Of a stretch of DNA of 64,000 nt, positions 11,507-24,120 are shown in pieces. Each line of letters opens with the position of its first letter. The stretch's first letter is position 1. The DNA is from Anisakis pegreffii (Eukaryota; Nematoda; Chromadorea; Rhabditida; Anisakidae), in NCBI GenBank assembly GCA_035041965.1, contig JAPYMA010002997.1, forward strand, positions 1 through 64,000, in the 5' to 3' direction. A program made the position numbers and the translations under genes. The notes under the pieces are model-generated. The model had not been told where the DNA came from. It made no database searches and was given only the letters and a program-made list of their open reading frames with translations.

Positions 11507-12257
11507 CAGCGGTTCTCACAGGGATAAAATTACCCATTCTAGATTATCTGAAAGTATCAAGGAGTACTGGAGCGGGTCGGGAGATTGGTATTTTGTGCAG
11601 TTGTTATGCCTAACAGGGTTTTCATTCTTTTCTTTGCTATTGCAATCGCTCTCATAACTTTTATCACCAAAAAAGTTCTTTTCTGCTAATTTCTCATTCA
11701 TTTCACACAACAATTAAAGTCAAATTCTCATTCTATTAAACACACTCTATAACTGTTCATTTGACTGTCGGACGTTGTTGAGCAATAATATTCGATCGCT
11801 GTATTGTTGAGTTCGGTTGTCAACAATCGTCAACGTATCCAGTAAATAGTATATACTACAGAATGAGAAGTTTATTTGAACGGTGAAGTTAAATGAGATG
11901 AAGTGAATGAGAAAAACTCATCAATAGAACGGTATTCGCATGTGATAGCGATGAGAGCGAATACAACACGTCCGAAATGAATGAGAATTCATCAAAATCA
12001 GTGTGAAGTGTATGAGCGTGTCCTAGACAATAGTTTTTCATGCATTCATAATCTACTGTAATACTTAGGAACACAGCGGTCTAAGAAAACGCCCAGCGAT
12101 GTGGATTACCATCATGAACGTGTTATTAAGATTGAACGTAACGGTCATCTGAACATAACGTGTGCCATTTCCATATTTAATGGAAGGAGGAAGGGGTAAT
12201 GGCGGCCTGTCAGACCATCAAAAGGGATAATGGAACACCCGCATGTGAGAACCACTG
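11507..12257. mobile_element. hAT-like non-autonomous DNA transposon, copy 1
   Basis: It begins CAGCGGTTCTCA and ends TGAGAACCACTG, an inverted pair typical of hAT elements (CAGTGGTTCTCA). The 8 bases before the element (TTCTACAT) and after it (TTCTATAA) match at 6 of 8 places, consistent with an aged 8-base target duplication. Internal sequence is shared with 44620-45285. There is no transposase frame, so it needs a helper in trans. It lies on the minus-strand side of the gene at 12456-14306, 199 bases from its last recognised exon. Confidence 0.75.
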
Positions 12258-12455
12258 TTCTATAAAAACAAGTAATAGTCCTGTGAGAAATCAGATCATC
12301 ATAATGTTTGCAAATGCCCTATGCCAAGCACATTATAATGAGGATATGATCATAAGAATTTGAATCTTCGAATTTTCTTCTATATAAAACCCTATTCGAC
12401 TTTTTTCTCTGTAAACGGTGCCAGATATTACTATATCGGAACTTTGAAAATCAAC

Positions 12456-14306
12456 CTTGTCCGTTTAGATCCACTTCACTATCCCACTGCGGATCATCCC
12501 AGATCAATCTCAACGATGCAGATTTCTCACTCGGTGTGATACTAATTTGTGAAAGGCCTCGAGATGCTTCACTCTCGCTTCTTGCCGAGAAACTTCGACA
12601 ATAGACATGATGTGTTGGTGTGAACTCCTTCCTGAATAATCTCATTTGATAATCTTCGATGCAAAAATTGTCGTGTGATCAGTTACGAATATGAATGAAC
12701 AAACAAAAAAGCGAACGATCCGGCCTTCTAAACGATGAAAACATGAAGAGAGGATCTTGAATGAAGGTAATTCAGTGAGCACTTAGGCAACATTTATTCT
12801 CAAATTTTAATGAAGCAAAAGATGTTACAATGTTCCATCTCATCAAAAATGTGTCCACACAAAACTCACTTTTGACAATTCTCATCAACAGGTTCGCCTT
12901 TCATCGCCTTCCTCTCATCCCTCTTTCGTAAAGGAGTTGGATGACTACGATTCCGTGCGGATCGTGATGAAAGATACCTCCTTCTTGAGCGAGAGTATTC
13001 CTTAAAAACGATTATATCACAACTGAATGATCACCTTCGTTGACTGAGTTTCGGAAAATGAGGTTTTGCAAACAAAACAGAAACACTAACAGCCTGGCAA
13101 ATGCTTTAACATTATGTCAAATGATTTGTAAAGTTTTTGAAGTTCAAGTACGATTTGAAACTTATGACCGACCGTCAAGAAAGATCTGAATTATCAGCAG
13201 ATACTGTTATTATGAACGGTGAACAGTACGACTTGGAGGAATATTTACCGATCTGAATATTGAATCGACGATAATTTCGAAATGAACTCTCATGCAGAGG
13301 TAATTAAGCATTCACACTCAATGCTTACCGTTGAGATGAATGTGTTTTTGGTACAAGCACTGACAACGGAACCCGTTTCACCGCTGCTGTATTCATCGTC
13401 AGCGAACATCGACGAACAACATTCACTTGTACGCAACACCTCAAATTCAGACATATGCTAATTTACTGGACCATTTCACTTTATGTGATTCGCTTCATTC
13501 AAACTCCACGCAGAGTGATCAAAGATAGATCATTTGCAAACTTGCATAGTGAATGATTTTCGCAGGATACGGTGAACAACACTTCAAGACATGACTATCA
13601 ATGCCTAGTACACTGGGCTAAGTTCTAGCGAACTGATTGCCGTTTACATAATGAAAAGATGAGGATGCAGATAAAAACGACTTCATACGTTTGCTGGATG
13701 CAGCAGACGTATATCGGAACGATTCAGCGTGTCGACACGGGTCTGATTGACCAACGTCCACATAAAATTCTGTCCTAGGAACCGAACGAACATGCGATAG
13801 ACCATATAGGAACCAACTCCAGCGACCAGTAGCACTCCGCTTGTACGAGCTGAAATGCAGCAGTGATATAGCAATTTGTTGCTCTAGTACAGCAATTTCC
13901 AGCTATAAAGGAGAATAGCATTGCATAGTTTTGATGGAGCAACCATTCTGAGCATTCCAATTCATGCTTGCTGTAACGGTTTGCAACAATTTGAAGAAAC
14001 TTCAAATTATGATATTCTGAGCACCGAGCTGAAACTATAGAATAGGATGATTGGAGAGTTGCTGCATGGGGATTTGTTTCTCGTTGCTTGAATTTTTGTT
14101 GATGTGAATAGATCAAACAACTTTGCTCGATAGAATTATGCAAATCAACTGAAAAATTCTCTATGAAAATTTGAATGTTTACCTTTCAATGAAAATGTAC
14201 CGAAAGGCACAGGGATTACAATTGAAATAATTCTGTGTTGGAACGCAATTTGCACTCCACAAACAAGGAACGTGGCAGCTCGTGCACGGCTGCCAGCACA
14301 CGGCAT
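12456..14306 (-). CDS. Five-exon 5' part of an unidentified membrane protein gene
   Basis: Exons at 14183-14306, 13689-13849, 13329-13457, 12870-13000 and 12456-12631. The phases match at every join, acceptors are mostly CAG or TAG and donors are GTAAAC, GTATGA, GTAAGC, GTGAGT and GTTGAT. The ATG at 14304-14306 gives MPCAGSRARAATFLVCGVQI, with two hydrophobic segments in the first 70 residues (around FLVCGVQIAF and ISIVIPVPFGTF, then SGVLLVAGVGSYMVYRM). After these come an acidic patch (FADDEYSSGET), an Arg/Ser-rich stretch (EYSRSRRRYLSSRSARNRSH) and a Ser-rich region ending IWDDPQWDSEVDLNGQ. The last exon ends in phase 1, so the gene continues, possibly into the exons at 9.4-7.3 kb. The N-terminal anchor with a long cytosolic-looking tail suggests a membrane-tethered protein, perhaps of an organelle, but I recognise no family. 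Confidence 0.65.
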
Positions 14307-14309
14307 CGG

Positions 14310-17300
14310 TGATGACAAGCTTATCAGCAAAGTCAACTTTAACAGTCTAAACGCGCCGATAATAGAATTAATAAATAATTTGCCGCCATACTAGGCGATT
14401 CCCTTCTATTATTCAATGGATGCAATGTGACACTGCAAATTTAACTCGATTGTCGTGACGTTCGAATTACTCTGTTTTAGAAGAGAAAATTTGAATACCG
14501 AACATTATGGGAATATGCAAAAATGTGGGAATACGCGAAAACTTCACACATCAGCAAAATGAGCTGATGGAAATGACGACGACAGATCTGAGATGCAGAA
14601 CGACGGATTGTACTAGTCGAGGCTTATTGGTGATCAACTACGTGATTTCTAGAACAAATGTATCCCTATTCATCGTAAGAGAGAATGAGCTATTCATAGA
14701 CCAGCAATCACTTTTGTGGATAAAAGAAACACAGCGGTGAACACTCTCGATGAGGCTGAATCAATCGTGAATCCGTGTTGATATCTCTCAGTGATTAGGT
14801 GTTTCGGAATGTTTTACGATCTGGATTTAATAAAACTTTTTCAGATTCAATCTCAATTAAACAACTGGATCAGATAGTAAATTCCGATGACAAATTATTT
14901 CAGTACGTTGAAAACCTGCTCAATAAAATTCTCACGACAGAAAAATGATTAAATGTTGAGATATCTGTTTGATCCTGTCCAACTCTCCTAACTCTCGCGT
15001 CAGCAATCAATCACCCAGTTGTAAACAATAATGATTAATGCAATATGCTCATCTTTCTCATGTTTCCCATTCAGTTCCCTAAAAACAAAAGATGTCAGCA
15101 GAAGCACAAACTCAACATGATCAATGGTAATGAAACTCATCAGCGAACCAACGGAAACCAGCGTTTCTCGAGTAATCAATCAATCAAATCGCCGAATAAA
15201 TCACATAAAATCCGTTAGTTCAGCTGAACTAACATACGATAAAATATGAGATGAGGCAAGCTTAAACGATAAAATATTGGTCGATACAGCCTGAACCAAT
15301 ATCGACGAATACACAGAGTGGTACGCTTCAACACGTAAATATCAATTTCAATGCGCTAATATGGCAAGCAAAATCATTGGGCCAATGCAATTTAATGCAC
15401 CAGGTTATGGATTTGAAGAAAAAAGCACTCGTTTACGAGGTGTGCTCGTTATCGTTACAAATGACTTCAATCGTAAGGAATGATCGTAATGAGATGAACG
15501 ATAATGCCCGATGTATAGTATAACAGCTGCTTTTTTAAAAAATACTATCGCCATACGAACGAGACCAAGCAATTTGACGTTACGGATGAATGTGGAAAGA
15601 ATGTGGAAACGTGAGAATGTGGAAGAAAAGAATTCAAATGAGAGGAAGCGTAAAAGTTGTAATTATCGCACAAATGTTCCGAAAGAATGCGAACAGTGTA
15701 AATGATCAGTCAACTGATAGTATTGAAAGTTTAGATTTGCAAATCACTTCCCATCCAGATGTGCATCTCCACATGTCTTATCATTAAATTGACGATGATA
15801 TGAAACATTTTTTGCAAATTCAATGACTTGATAAAATACATGTCGTTGTGTTGTGATTACCTGATGATTACTTGTTAATTGTAACGATAGTAGTAAAACA
15901 ATTCATTAGATTAAAAAGTTCGAGAGTAGAAATAAGAAGAAAAATATGAGGAAGCCCAATCAATCACCCGATTAAAATAGTATGCTGACGTAAACAAGGG
16001 TTTACGATACACATATAGGGAAGTAGAAATAATAAAAATGATCAGTATGGAATTGCAGTCTGCAAAATAAGATGAAGCGTCTCCCAACCAGACAGTGTTT
16101 ACATTAGATGCTTGTATGCTAGGATAGTCGTTAGCATTACAGTAAACATTACTGTGCAAGATCATGATCTAGTTACCCGCCACTTCATTGCAGCCATGCA
16201 AAGAGCTGAATACCAGAAGCGATATCAAAAAGTGTTTGAAAAGAGTACAGAAGAGAACTTGCAAAGTAGCTGAGGAGGAATTTTCTGAAAGATTGATATT
16301 TGGAAGAATATTTGAAAGAGTAGCAATTTGACTGCGAAAAGATGATCGTAAGTGTCAGATCTCATGGAAAAGCGTTCATGCATTGCAAATCGGATGTACT
16401 CAAGAAGTGTTTTCATAACGAAACAGGAGTGCGTTGCATACTGAATAAATATGCGCATATTGATAAGTCGTTCAGATGCAATTACGCATCGTTTCTTTGA
16501 TCAGAGATCAATCAGACACAACTCATTCACGCACGGCATAGTAGCTGGCCAAGTGCATGGACTGTACTTTGTGAATTCAAGAGTTCATCAGAAAATCCGC
16601 GAAATATCCGATTATATCCATTGACGTACACAACTTGTCATTTGAAGAGCTTTTGTTTTAGCTGAACTCAGCATTTCATAGAATAGTAAACTGCACTGAT
16701 AAAATACTTATTGCGATTTTTAGAATTTGCACTTTACAATTCCTCAGAACCGTTTCAAGTGATCAGTAAATACCGATCATATAATGTTAGGATAACATTA
16801 GTGCGGCATTTCTTTTTCAGTCGTTCCCACAGATTACATTTCGAGAAATATGAAACCACATGGAAACAAACACACATTCGCATCCACACAACCATTTGAC
16901 TACTAGAAATCAGATTGAGAGATGTAATATCCAAATATATGCGATATTCGAAGTATTGGAATGTTTTGAAGCCGAATCTTTGATGCTTTCATTTCATCGT
17001 TACATTTATTATCAGTGTTATTGTGGCCATCTCTTAACAAATTTATGCTTGAAACATATCCTATAAAAAGCTTTCAAATATACCTCGAATTTTCAAATCA
17101 TTCAAACTTATGCAATTTGACATTCTTAAGAATCCGAACTATGTCTTCATCTGACTTTAATGTTTGACAATTTCATATGTCTCTGTGCAATTATACGATT
17201 TTGTTGATAGAATATCGCTGCAGGCAAGCTGTCATCGATCATTTTATGCGGATCAAATTAGTTAATTAGTGCTTGAAACATTAAATGACTCACACGAGAT

Positions 17301-17375
17301 GCAATTTATACGGTACTCATGTGCAAAATAACAAAGTCGTTGTAAACCTCCCCATCATAGCTCTCCCCATTTTCA
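14310..17375. other. Mostly non-coding stretch
   Basis: AT-rich. The open frame 14507-14740 (plus strand, starts MGICKNVGIRENFTHQQNEL) is the only protein-like stretch, and it has no clear splice border. Frames around 15511-15787 and 15911-16458 look like chance. No repeat or RNA gene seen. Confidence 0.4.
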
Positions 17376-17379
17376 TTAC

Positions 17380-17520
17380 GTTTTCGCACGGAGGAACACT
17401 TGTAGATCGCTTTGAGTGCGGTAAATATCGTTCAACATCAATCATGCGAATGTCAAATTTCTCAATCTGGCACCCATTGGCAGTGTTTCTAAACGTAACA
17501 CTCAATCTTCCAACCTCAAA
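17380..17520 (-). CDS. Clean 47-codon exon, unidentified protein
   Basis: A TGTTTCAG acceptor and a GTAATG donor bound exactly 47 codons in phase 0. The peptide starts FEVGRLSVTFRNTANGCQIE and continues with KFDIRMIDVERYLPHSKRST and a final CEN. Composition is strongly protein-like, while the opposite strand frame is weaker. No neighbouring exon on the same strand could be joined with confidence. No domain recognised; the short beta-strand-like start is compatible with many folds. Confidence 0.5.
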
Positions 17521-17639
17521 CTGAAACAACTGAGTACTTTTTAATAATCTTCCCCACTCCCAACATCCATTTGTTCCCTCAAAAAAGATACATTATAGCA
17601 CAAAAAGAATTTTCCATTGGGTTCGAAAATATCGACTGG

Positions 17640-17780
17640 AAAAGAAAAAATTTCTTAGCTGTTCAAAGAGCAATGGAATGCATGAGAGTTTTTATTCAAC
17701 GAATAGGACAACGAATTCGCATCTTCGAAGCATTCCGTCATTGTGCACGTTATCGGTGTATGCCAATTGCTGCCAAATAA
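17640..17780 (+). CDS. Possible last exon, basic peptide
   Basis: An open frame rich in Arg and aromatic residues (NFLAVQRAMECMRVFIQRIG, then RIRIFEAFRHCARYRCMPIA) ends at a TAA. It looks helical and basic. No good acceptor is seen at its start, and the minus strand of the same stretch is also partly open, so the strand is not certain. Confidence 0.25.
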   Translation, partial: KRKNFLAVQRAMECMRVFIQRIGQRIRIFEAFRHCARYRCMPIAAK

Positions 17781-17789
17781 ACAAACGCA

Positions 17790-20700
17790 CTGAAGCTATT
17801 TCCAATTTAATCGTTTGAATGCCTTAAGGCTCTATAAAGGCATTCAGTGAAGCCAGCAAGTCAAGATTAGCTCATTTCCGTCGCTTTCTCACACAATTTT
17901 TATGCGTTCTGAAGTTGGCCAGCAACACTTCCTCATATAAACTGATTAGTTGATGTGAAAACCTTACGTTCTTGAACATGAACAGAACAATCACTGGATT
18001 TAAGAAGTCAATGAACGAAATGATATATCAAAAAAGTATCATAGCGAAAAAAAACTGCGATTGTTTTTTCAATATTGAATCGGTCAGATTGAGATCATAA
18101 ACGAAATGAATTCAAATATTTTTCGGCAGAAGTAATGAATATGAGATGAAATTGCATGATGATGAATGCAAGGAAGGGTGTATGTTGTTTTCGATTTGGG
18201 ATGTCCCAAAACAACATAGCTTGTTTATGTCGTGCCGAAACTGGTTTCTGATTCTTTCCAGAAATCGCGCATAACATCAGTTGTCTCTTTTTTCTTCAGA
18301 AAGCGAACTGATGGCTTCGATTGCCTCTTGAAACAAGAACATAGGATGCCATCAGCTAACTCTTAATCCGAGTTAGTTGTTTTGCCTTTTTTGTGCGCAA
18401 TTGACCATATTGATCAGTAATGAATTGATGAACAAAAGATAATTCACTCGAAAGCGAATGCATGGAACACCCACTACTCATCCACTGACGATGAGTCACG
18501 TTCGAATCAATAGACTTGTGCATGAGAAGCGTGATACATTTTATTATCATCGGATGTAAACATCTTCTTGAGGTAGGATGAAATTAATTCAATTGCACGC
18601 CTCTGAAATTGAGAGTGCCCATTTGAACAACGAAGCTTTATATGAAGATCACAAGGAAATTAGTTTTGAAGTTAAGAAAGAGTCGTTCTCGATAAATACA
18701 ATTCGATCGAGTCGATTTTAATGGCAATCATTGTCGTCGTCCACTCATTGTCCATTCTCTTAGGCGTTTTTTTTTTTGCTTTGCTGCTCACATCTGCTCG
18801 TAATTTTCATTTTGTGCTTGTTTGTGTAATGTATGACTGCGCAAACATCAGCAGTACCTTCCTTCTCAACATTCATTGATGCATATCAAAAATAACTACA
18901 TCATTTCAAATCTTGAATGCTAATGAAAAAATTGCTAATGTGGCGAATTTCACATCTCGAATCTTCATTCATTCGATTGAAACTCCCATCTTTAAAATCT
19001 TCCGGTTACATTTCACTTGAATAATGAGAGTTCTGATGTTTTAAAGCTGATTTCTGGAATCATTTGAAATTCTTTATAGGCACATTCATATCATACATTC
19101 AGAAGATCAATTCCATATGTGCTTCGTAAGCAGATTATATCAATCTCTTCGTTGCTGAACTTCCCTTATTCCTCTGTGCAGCTGCACGATGTTCAGTTGA
19201 ATTTGTTGCTATTTCAATCTAGATTTGATTCAGTCAACCAAAACAAAAAACAAACAATTTCCTGCTTCCTTCAGTTCATCTGTTTTTGTTTGCTTTTTCC
19301 TCCGACCTCCCTTTACCCAAATATCTATTTCAACTCCTCATCAATCGTCTCATTCAAATCAAACATATACATGTATGTTAATATGATTCATACTTCTTTT
19401 GTAAACAATTCCTTTGTTACCAATTCTCCTTCCAATCGCATAAACACTGTGGAGGAGCAATTGAGAAAATATTTCATCACAGTTTGCAACAGAAACACTT
19501 TCAATCATTTGAAGAAAGAAACAGTAATTGTCAACTTATGAATTGAATCAAGTACTAAATTTCAAGAGACACCAAAAGTTTTATCGCACATCTAACCAAC
19601 AGCCAAATTTCAAGATGCAACCACAATGATTCATTAAAACTGAGCGCAATGTTAATTTGTAAAACATATTACGTAGCCATTAACTTCGATGTGATCGTCG
19701 TCGTGCTCACTGTTTAAGACGTACTGGTATTAGTGTTTGGCTGAGATTCATGGCTATAGTAATGGTAACGCTGAAGGAATGAGTGAGGAGTAGTGCATTG
19801 CGCATTATGAGACGTCGATTCAGCAGCAGCTGGTAGAAGGCACGGATGAGCTTGAAATTCATTCGCACACTTCATTGATTCGTATTCTGCTGGCTAGTGC
19901 ATCAAAGAATAACTGCTTGCCTCCTAACCGTTAGCGAAACTAATTCAACAAATGGCGTTGTTTTTGTTTTTGGAGATGAGACATTCAAAATGAGCAATAT
20001 TTGGTATCAGCACCATTGTTTTTGTCACATAAACCAGCATTAATCACTCAGCTGAGCCATTGAAAGACATCTGATGTGGTCAATGCTGAAATCTTCCATC
20101 ATTCATCTCACATATCACTGCTTGGAATGATACGAATGCAAAGCCTCACGCAATGTTTTTGGAGATATCAACGAGAAGATATAGATCCTTGAAGACGAGT
20201 TCGTGGAACTCACACACAGAATGTGCAAGTACTGAACTTATTCTGAATGCTTGTGGGCTGCAGTCTAATTGTAGCTTAAGCCAAAGCGTAAGCCTGAGAG
20301 AAAGCATAAGCTTGAAGTGTGAAGCCTAGACAGATGCCAGTTTCTTTTCGGTAACTGTTATGCCAACAGTATGAAATTTATCGCTATGAAATGTATGAAA
20401 TGGCTTGTCAAATGAAGTCAAATATTTGAACACATTCAAGCTATTTTCAAATTGGCTCTTTGTTGACGGGTAAATGGACTGCTGAATGATAAATGGAAAG
20501 AGGTCTAAATGAGCAAGATAAACTCACTGAATACGGCCACATTGCATTCATCAGTGTCAATTGAAAGGCCAAACTGCGTAAGAATCATACTCGGATTTCC
20601 TTGCCATCTCGCCTCGACGAAAATCACAGGTAAATGATCGGAGAACGATCGTAGTGGAATCAGAGACATTTCCTCTTGTTACAATACTGAATCGTATAGA

Positions 20701-21340
20701 CATTTGCAGCGATGAAAGCAGTTCGATTCAATTAATTAGTTCTCGCTGAATACAGCTAGTCACCACTCTGACTGACAACCAATACATTATAGATCCATTG
20801 CGTTGCTCTTCAAGTTTAAATTTCGATTTCAATCGATATTTCGTTATAAGTGTAATAATCAATTAATCAACAGTGATCGCCACTATTTCATAATACCTCA
20901 CGCATAATTCATTCATTCACACACCTGAAACTATCAGTTATGAATATCTTCGGCTTTTTGGAGAAGCCCAGATCATGCTTTTTCGATTATAAACGCGAAA
21001 AAGCACGATGTTAAACTGTTCATTGAAACTAAACGAAACAAAATTTGAAGGCAAATGAACATTGATGACGTTTCATCAGGAAGACATTTGCATTTGTAAT
21101 AAAAGCTGTCACAGCGAATGAACAAATTCATCGTTAAAGTAACGAACGAACATATTAATGATCTCATGAATGCAATACACACACACATTCATCAAAAGCG
21201 ATTTCTGAAGGTATCGCTTGCGACTATTTCACGTTTTTTTTGAATCAATAACCGTAAATATCATGAAACTTTTGAAATGAGAATAAGGCACAAGAACGCT
21301 GTAGTGGTGAGAATATTTTTTGCATAAATTTCGTGATTCC
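17790..21340. other. Mostly non-coding stretch
   Basis: Several short frames on both strands (for example 18095-18277 and 18356-18550 minus, 19119-19541 plus) lack splice borders or have the biased composition of AT-rich non-coding DNA. I see no mobile element or RNA gene. Confidence 0.4.
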
Positions 21341-21346
21341 ATCAAA

Positions 21347-21607
21347 ATGGCGAACGACCGACGAACGTTGAGAGCACAATGCTTGGAAGCGTTCAGAATG
21401 TATGTTTCACAGCAAGCTGGATATGTACCCAAAAAAGGAGGTTTTCGGTCGAACGAATCGATCGACATTATAAGCTGTCTAGAAAAATGCAATCAACAAA
21501 AACCAACTGCGAGCACACTATCAGAAAATATTGTTGAAGTAATACCAAAAGAAAGAGCAATGATAATAAAAACCATATCAAAACCGATGTTGATTTTAGC
21601 AATATGA
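21347..21607 (+). CDS. Possible small single-exon gene or first exon
   Basis: The ATG sits in a good context (ATCAAAATGGCG) and opens 86 codons: MANDRRTLRAQCLEAFRMYV at the start, then a polar, Lys/Ser-rich middle (KKGGFRSNESIDIISCLEKC) and a hydrophobic end (MLILAI). A GTATGT donor occurs after codon 17, so it could instead be a short first exon. No domain recognised. The opposite strand has a competing 87-codon frame that looks less protein-like. Confidence 0.35.
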   Translation: MANDRRTLRAQCLEAFRMYVSQQAGYVPKKGGFRSNESIDIISCLEKCNQQKPTASTLSENIVEVIPKERAMIIKTISKPMLILAI

Positions 21608-22119
21608 ACTTAAACTAGCGAACGTCCCTTCGCACAAAGCTTTTCATCGAATAATGACGGAAAAAATGTACTGAACAAGCAAAAACGAAGATTATATGTT
21701 GAGTTAGTGCACAAATAATGTAGATTGGTCGATGAGTTGGTGAGTTCGGTTGAATTGTGAAAATGGAGCTAAATGAAGAAAGAAAATATGGGTGAGTGGT
21801 TTGTTGAGGAAGAGGTAACATGAAAAAGCGCATACGATGAAGAAGTTTGTTGATGTAGAAATAGTGTGAGAAGGATGTGGATATGGGGGATGGATATATG
21901 ACGAATTGTGTGTGGATTTGGACGGAGTGATTTGAACAGAGTCGTCAGTGTAAACGTTTCACGAATGAACGAGATAAAGTCAGAGAGCTGTACGGAGTGG
22001 AGGCGATATAAACGCCTTGATTCAATCAGCAGACGCCAAAGGGCCTTGATTATAGAGGAATTTATTTGCCGATGAATTGCAAATGATGGCGTCATGCACA
22101 TGCCTGTACTCATGCATAC

Positions 22120-23745
22120 ACAATCTCGTTGTCTTCATGCACACAAACCAACAGTGCCGGCCGGTTCTATGCATGATGTATGGCAGTCTTGTATTGTCAT
22201 ATAGACTGAGATGGTGCTGGTTTGATGATGCCGATATGGCTCACTCCAACTGCCTACAGTCTATTTCGTACGGTCTACTGCTGTGCAGGGCAAGGACAGA
22301 GCATCCGATAGACTTATCAAATGTCAACATTAAAAATGGACCGGTTGTCTGATGATTGATGACAGTAGCGGTCAATGACGGCAGTAAAACGTGATTATTA
22401 AAAAGTTCAGTTTTGAGTAGCAAGACATGTCGAATGTGTCGAAACAGTTGAATGTTGGTGGTTTTATTGTCTACGCGATGGAACGAGAAATTGTGATTGT
22501 CTCTCCAACAAATTGAAATTATCAAATAATTGATAAAAGACCCATGGAAGCATTCCGTGAGGATAGACTATACTATCGGATGGTGGTGTTAGAACTGCAC
22601 TTTTTTGTTTGTTCATCGTATCGCGTTTACTGAATACTACTCTTAAATAAACAGACCGGTTGATACCCGAGCAGAATTTTTTCGTAACGAAATCATTGAA
22701 ACGCTCTTATTTCTTCAACCATCATCAGTTAGCAGCCGATTTTTCTCATGAATCAATTTATAACAAAATTTCACTCAAGTGATTATATTTTCGGTAGTGA
22801 ATAATGATCATATAACTAGATCTTTAATGACTCATTGTATTTGGAAAATTTAAACTTGAGTGTATGAAGACGGAACGAATATTTCGAAACGCTGCACCCA
22901 AAGAACTTATACAGCGAATTTGTTCCATTTCGTTGATTGTATCGAACACAATATAAAGTTGTATCAACAACAACACGAATTCATTCACAGAAAGTAATTC
23001 ATTTTACAAAAATCAATCAAAAATCAACAACTGAACGATCAAATTTGAGATATAATTATGCATAGATGATTGAAATTTGCTTTGAAAATTCATTGGACAA
23101 ATTCAATTTGCTATGAACAATACAAAGCGATATTCGGTTGAGCTGAAATACTCATCAAAGAATTCAGTTCGAATACTTTCGATGAGTTCCCGTGCAAGAA
23201 GTGCATTGCACACAATGACACACTGTTTCTTCCACATTCAATAACACAATACTCATCAAAGAAGTACGTAACACTCATGAAAGGCTATATTCAGATATGA
23301 TCATATGCAAACTGAAAACTACTCGATGAGAATTGTCCCCGTAGAGTCTGCTTATGTCTCGATAACCTCAGATTTGAAACAGTTGAATGCCCTTCGGTTC
23401 TTATGCTTCTTGTTTAAATGCTGCGGTTGGATCAGTCTCAAATGGATGTACACGAGTGGAACAAATCAATTTTTATTGAATAATAACAAAATCACATAAT
23501 CGATCAAGTTCAAAGGTTTGTTGAGAAAGAATTCATCTGAACCGATTGTAAATGCAGCAAAATTTTCACAAGTCTTCTTTTCTCAAACTTGTTCGTCGTT
23601 TCTAATGCTCATCGTTCTCCATTGTTCTTGAGACATTCACAAAAATTTTGTTTTCTGCTTTTTCGTATCTTTAAAAACGAAACGATTCGATACGGTTTAG
23701 ACTCATTGAAAATGTCTGACTGAATAAATTTTTATCTGATCGCTT
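22120..23745. other. Non-coding or unresolved stretch
   Basis: Overlapping frames at 22077-22352 (plus) and 22241-22525 (minus) are both open, with neither having clear exon borders. The remainder is AT-rich with no recognised feature. Confidence 0.35.
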
Positions 23746-23748
23746 TCC

Positions 23749-24048
23749 TCAAATCATCTGTATGAGTCGTGCTTTTTCGTGTGCAAATTTGACGGGTGTT
23801 TTCAGCTTCAACCACTTCACTTTGTCATCGTTCAAAAACGTCATATATGCAAACATACAAACAACTACAATTATTATCACTAACAACAAAAGCTTCTTAA
23901 GCGGTGTATTTTCAAGATGGTTCTTCACGCGATTTGTTATATTCACAAAAAGTTCCTTTGTTTCATGACTCCAAATCTGGATTGTATTGACCAAACCAGA
24001 ACCTGCAATCGGAACATATCTCATTGGCTTTTTCAAAAGATTATCGAT
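23749..24048 (-). CDS. Probable last exon encoding a single-pass membrane protein
   Basis: Following a CTTAG acceptor in phase 0, 99 codons run to a stop. The peptide starts IDNLLKKPMRYVPIAGSGLV, has possible N-glycosylation at NIT, then a clear membrane segment (LLLLVIIIVVVCMFAYMTFL, about residues 54-73) preceded by basic residues (PLKK), and a basic tail (KVKWLKLKTPVKFAHEKARL). It lies 72 bases beyond the stop of the degenerate PLA2-like exon on the same strand. The visible donors there are in the wrong phase for a direct join, so it is either a separate gene or needs another exon. Function unknown. Confidence 0.45.
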   Translation of the reverse strand: MDNLLKKPMRYVPIAGSGLVNTIQIWSHETKELFVNITNRVKNHLENTPLKKLLLLVIIIVVVCMFAYMTFLNDDKVKWLKLKTPVKFAHEKARLIQMI

Positions 24049-24120
24049 CTAAGCTTTCCTAAGCGACCATTTTGTTGATCAGTTCCGGACAGTGGCATAG
24101 AAGCGATCGGATAAACGAGA

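Noticed and set aside
7310..14306. Mitoguardin-type (FAM73/MIGA) gene
   Set aside because: The two N-terminal membrane segments and Ser-rich middle fit loosely, but none of the conserved internal blocks I know from that family is present in the exons found.
21769..22113. 114-codon minus-strand frame
   Set aside because: Biased Ser/Thr/His/Ile composition from AT-rich DNA, no splice borders.
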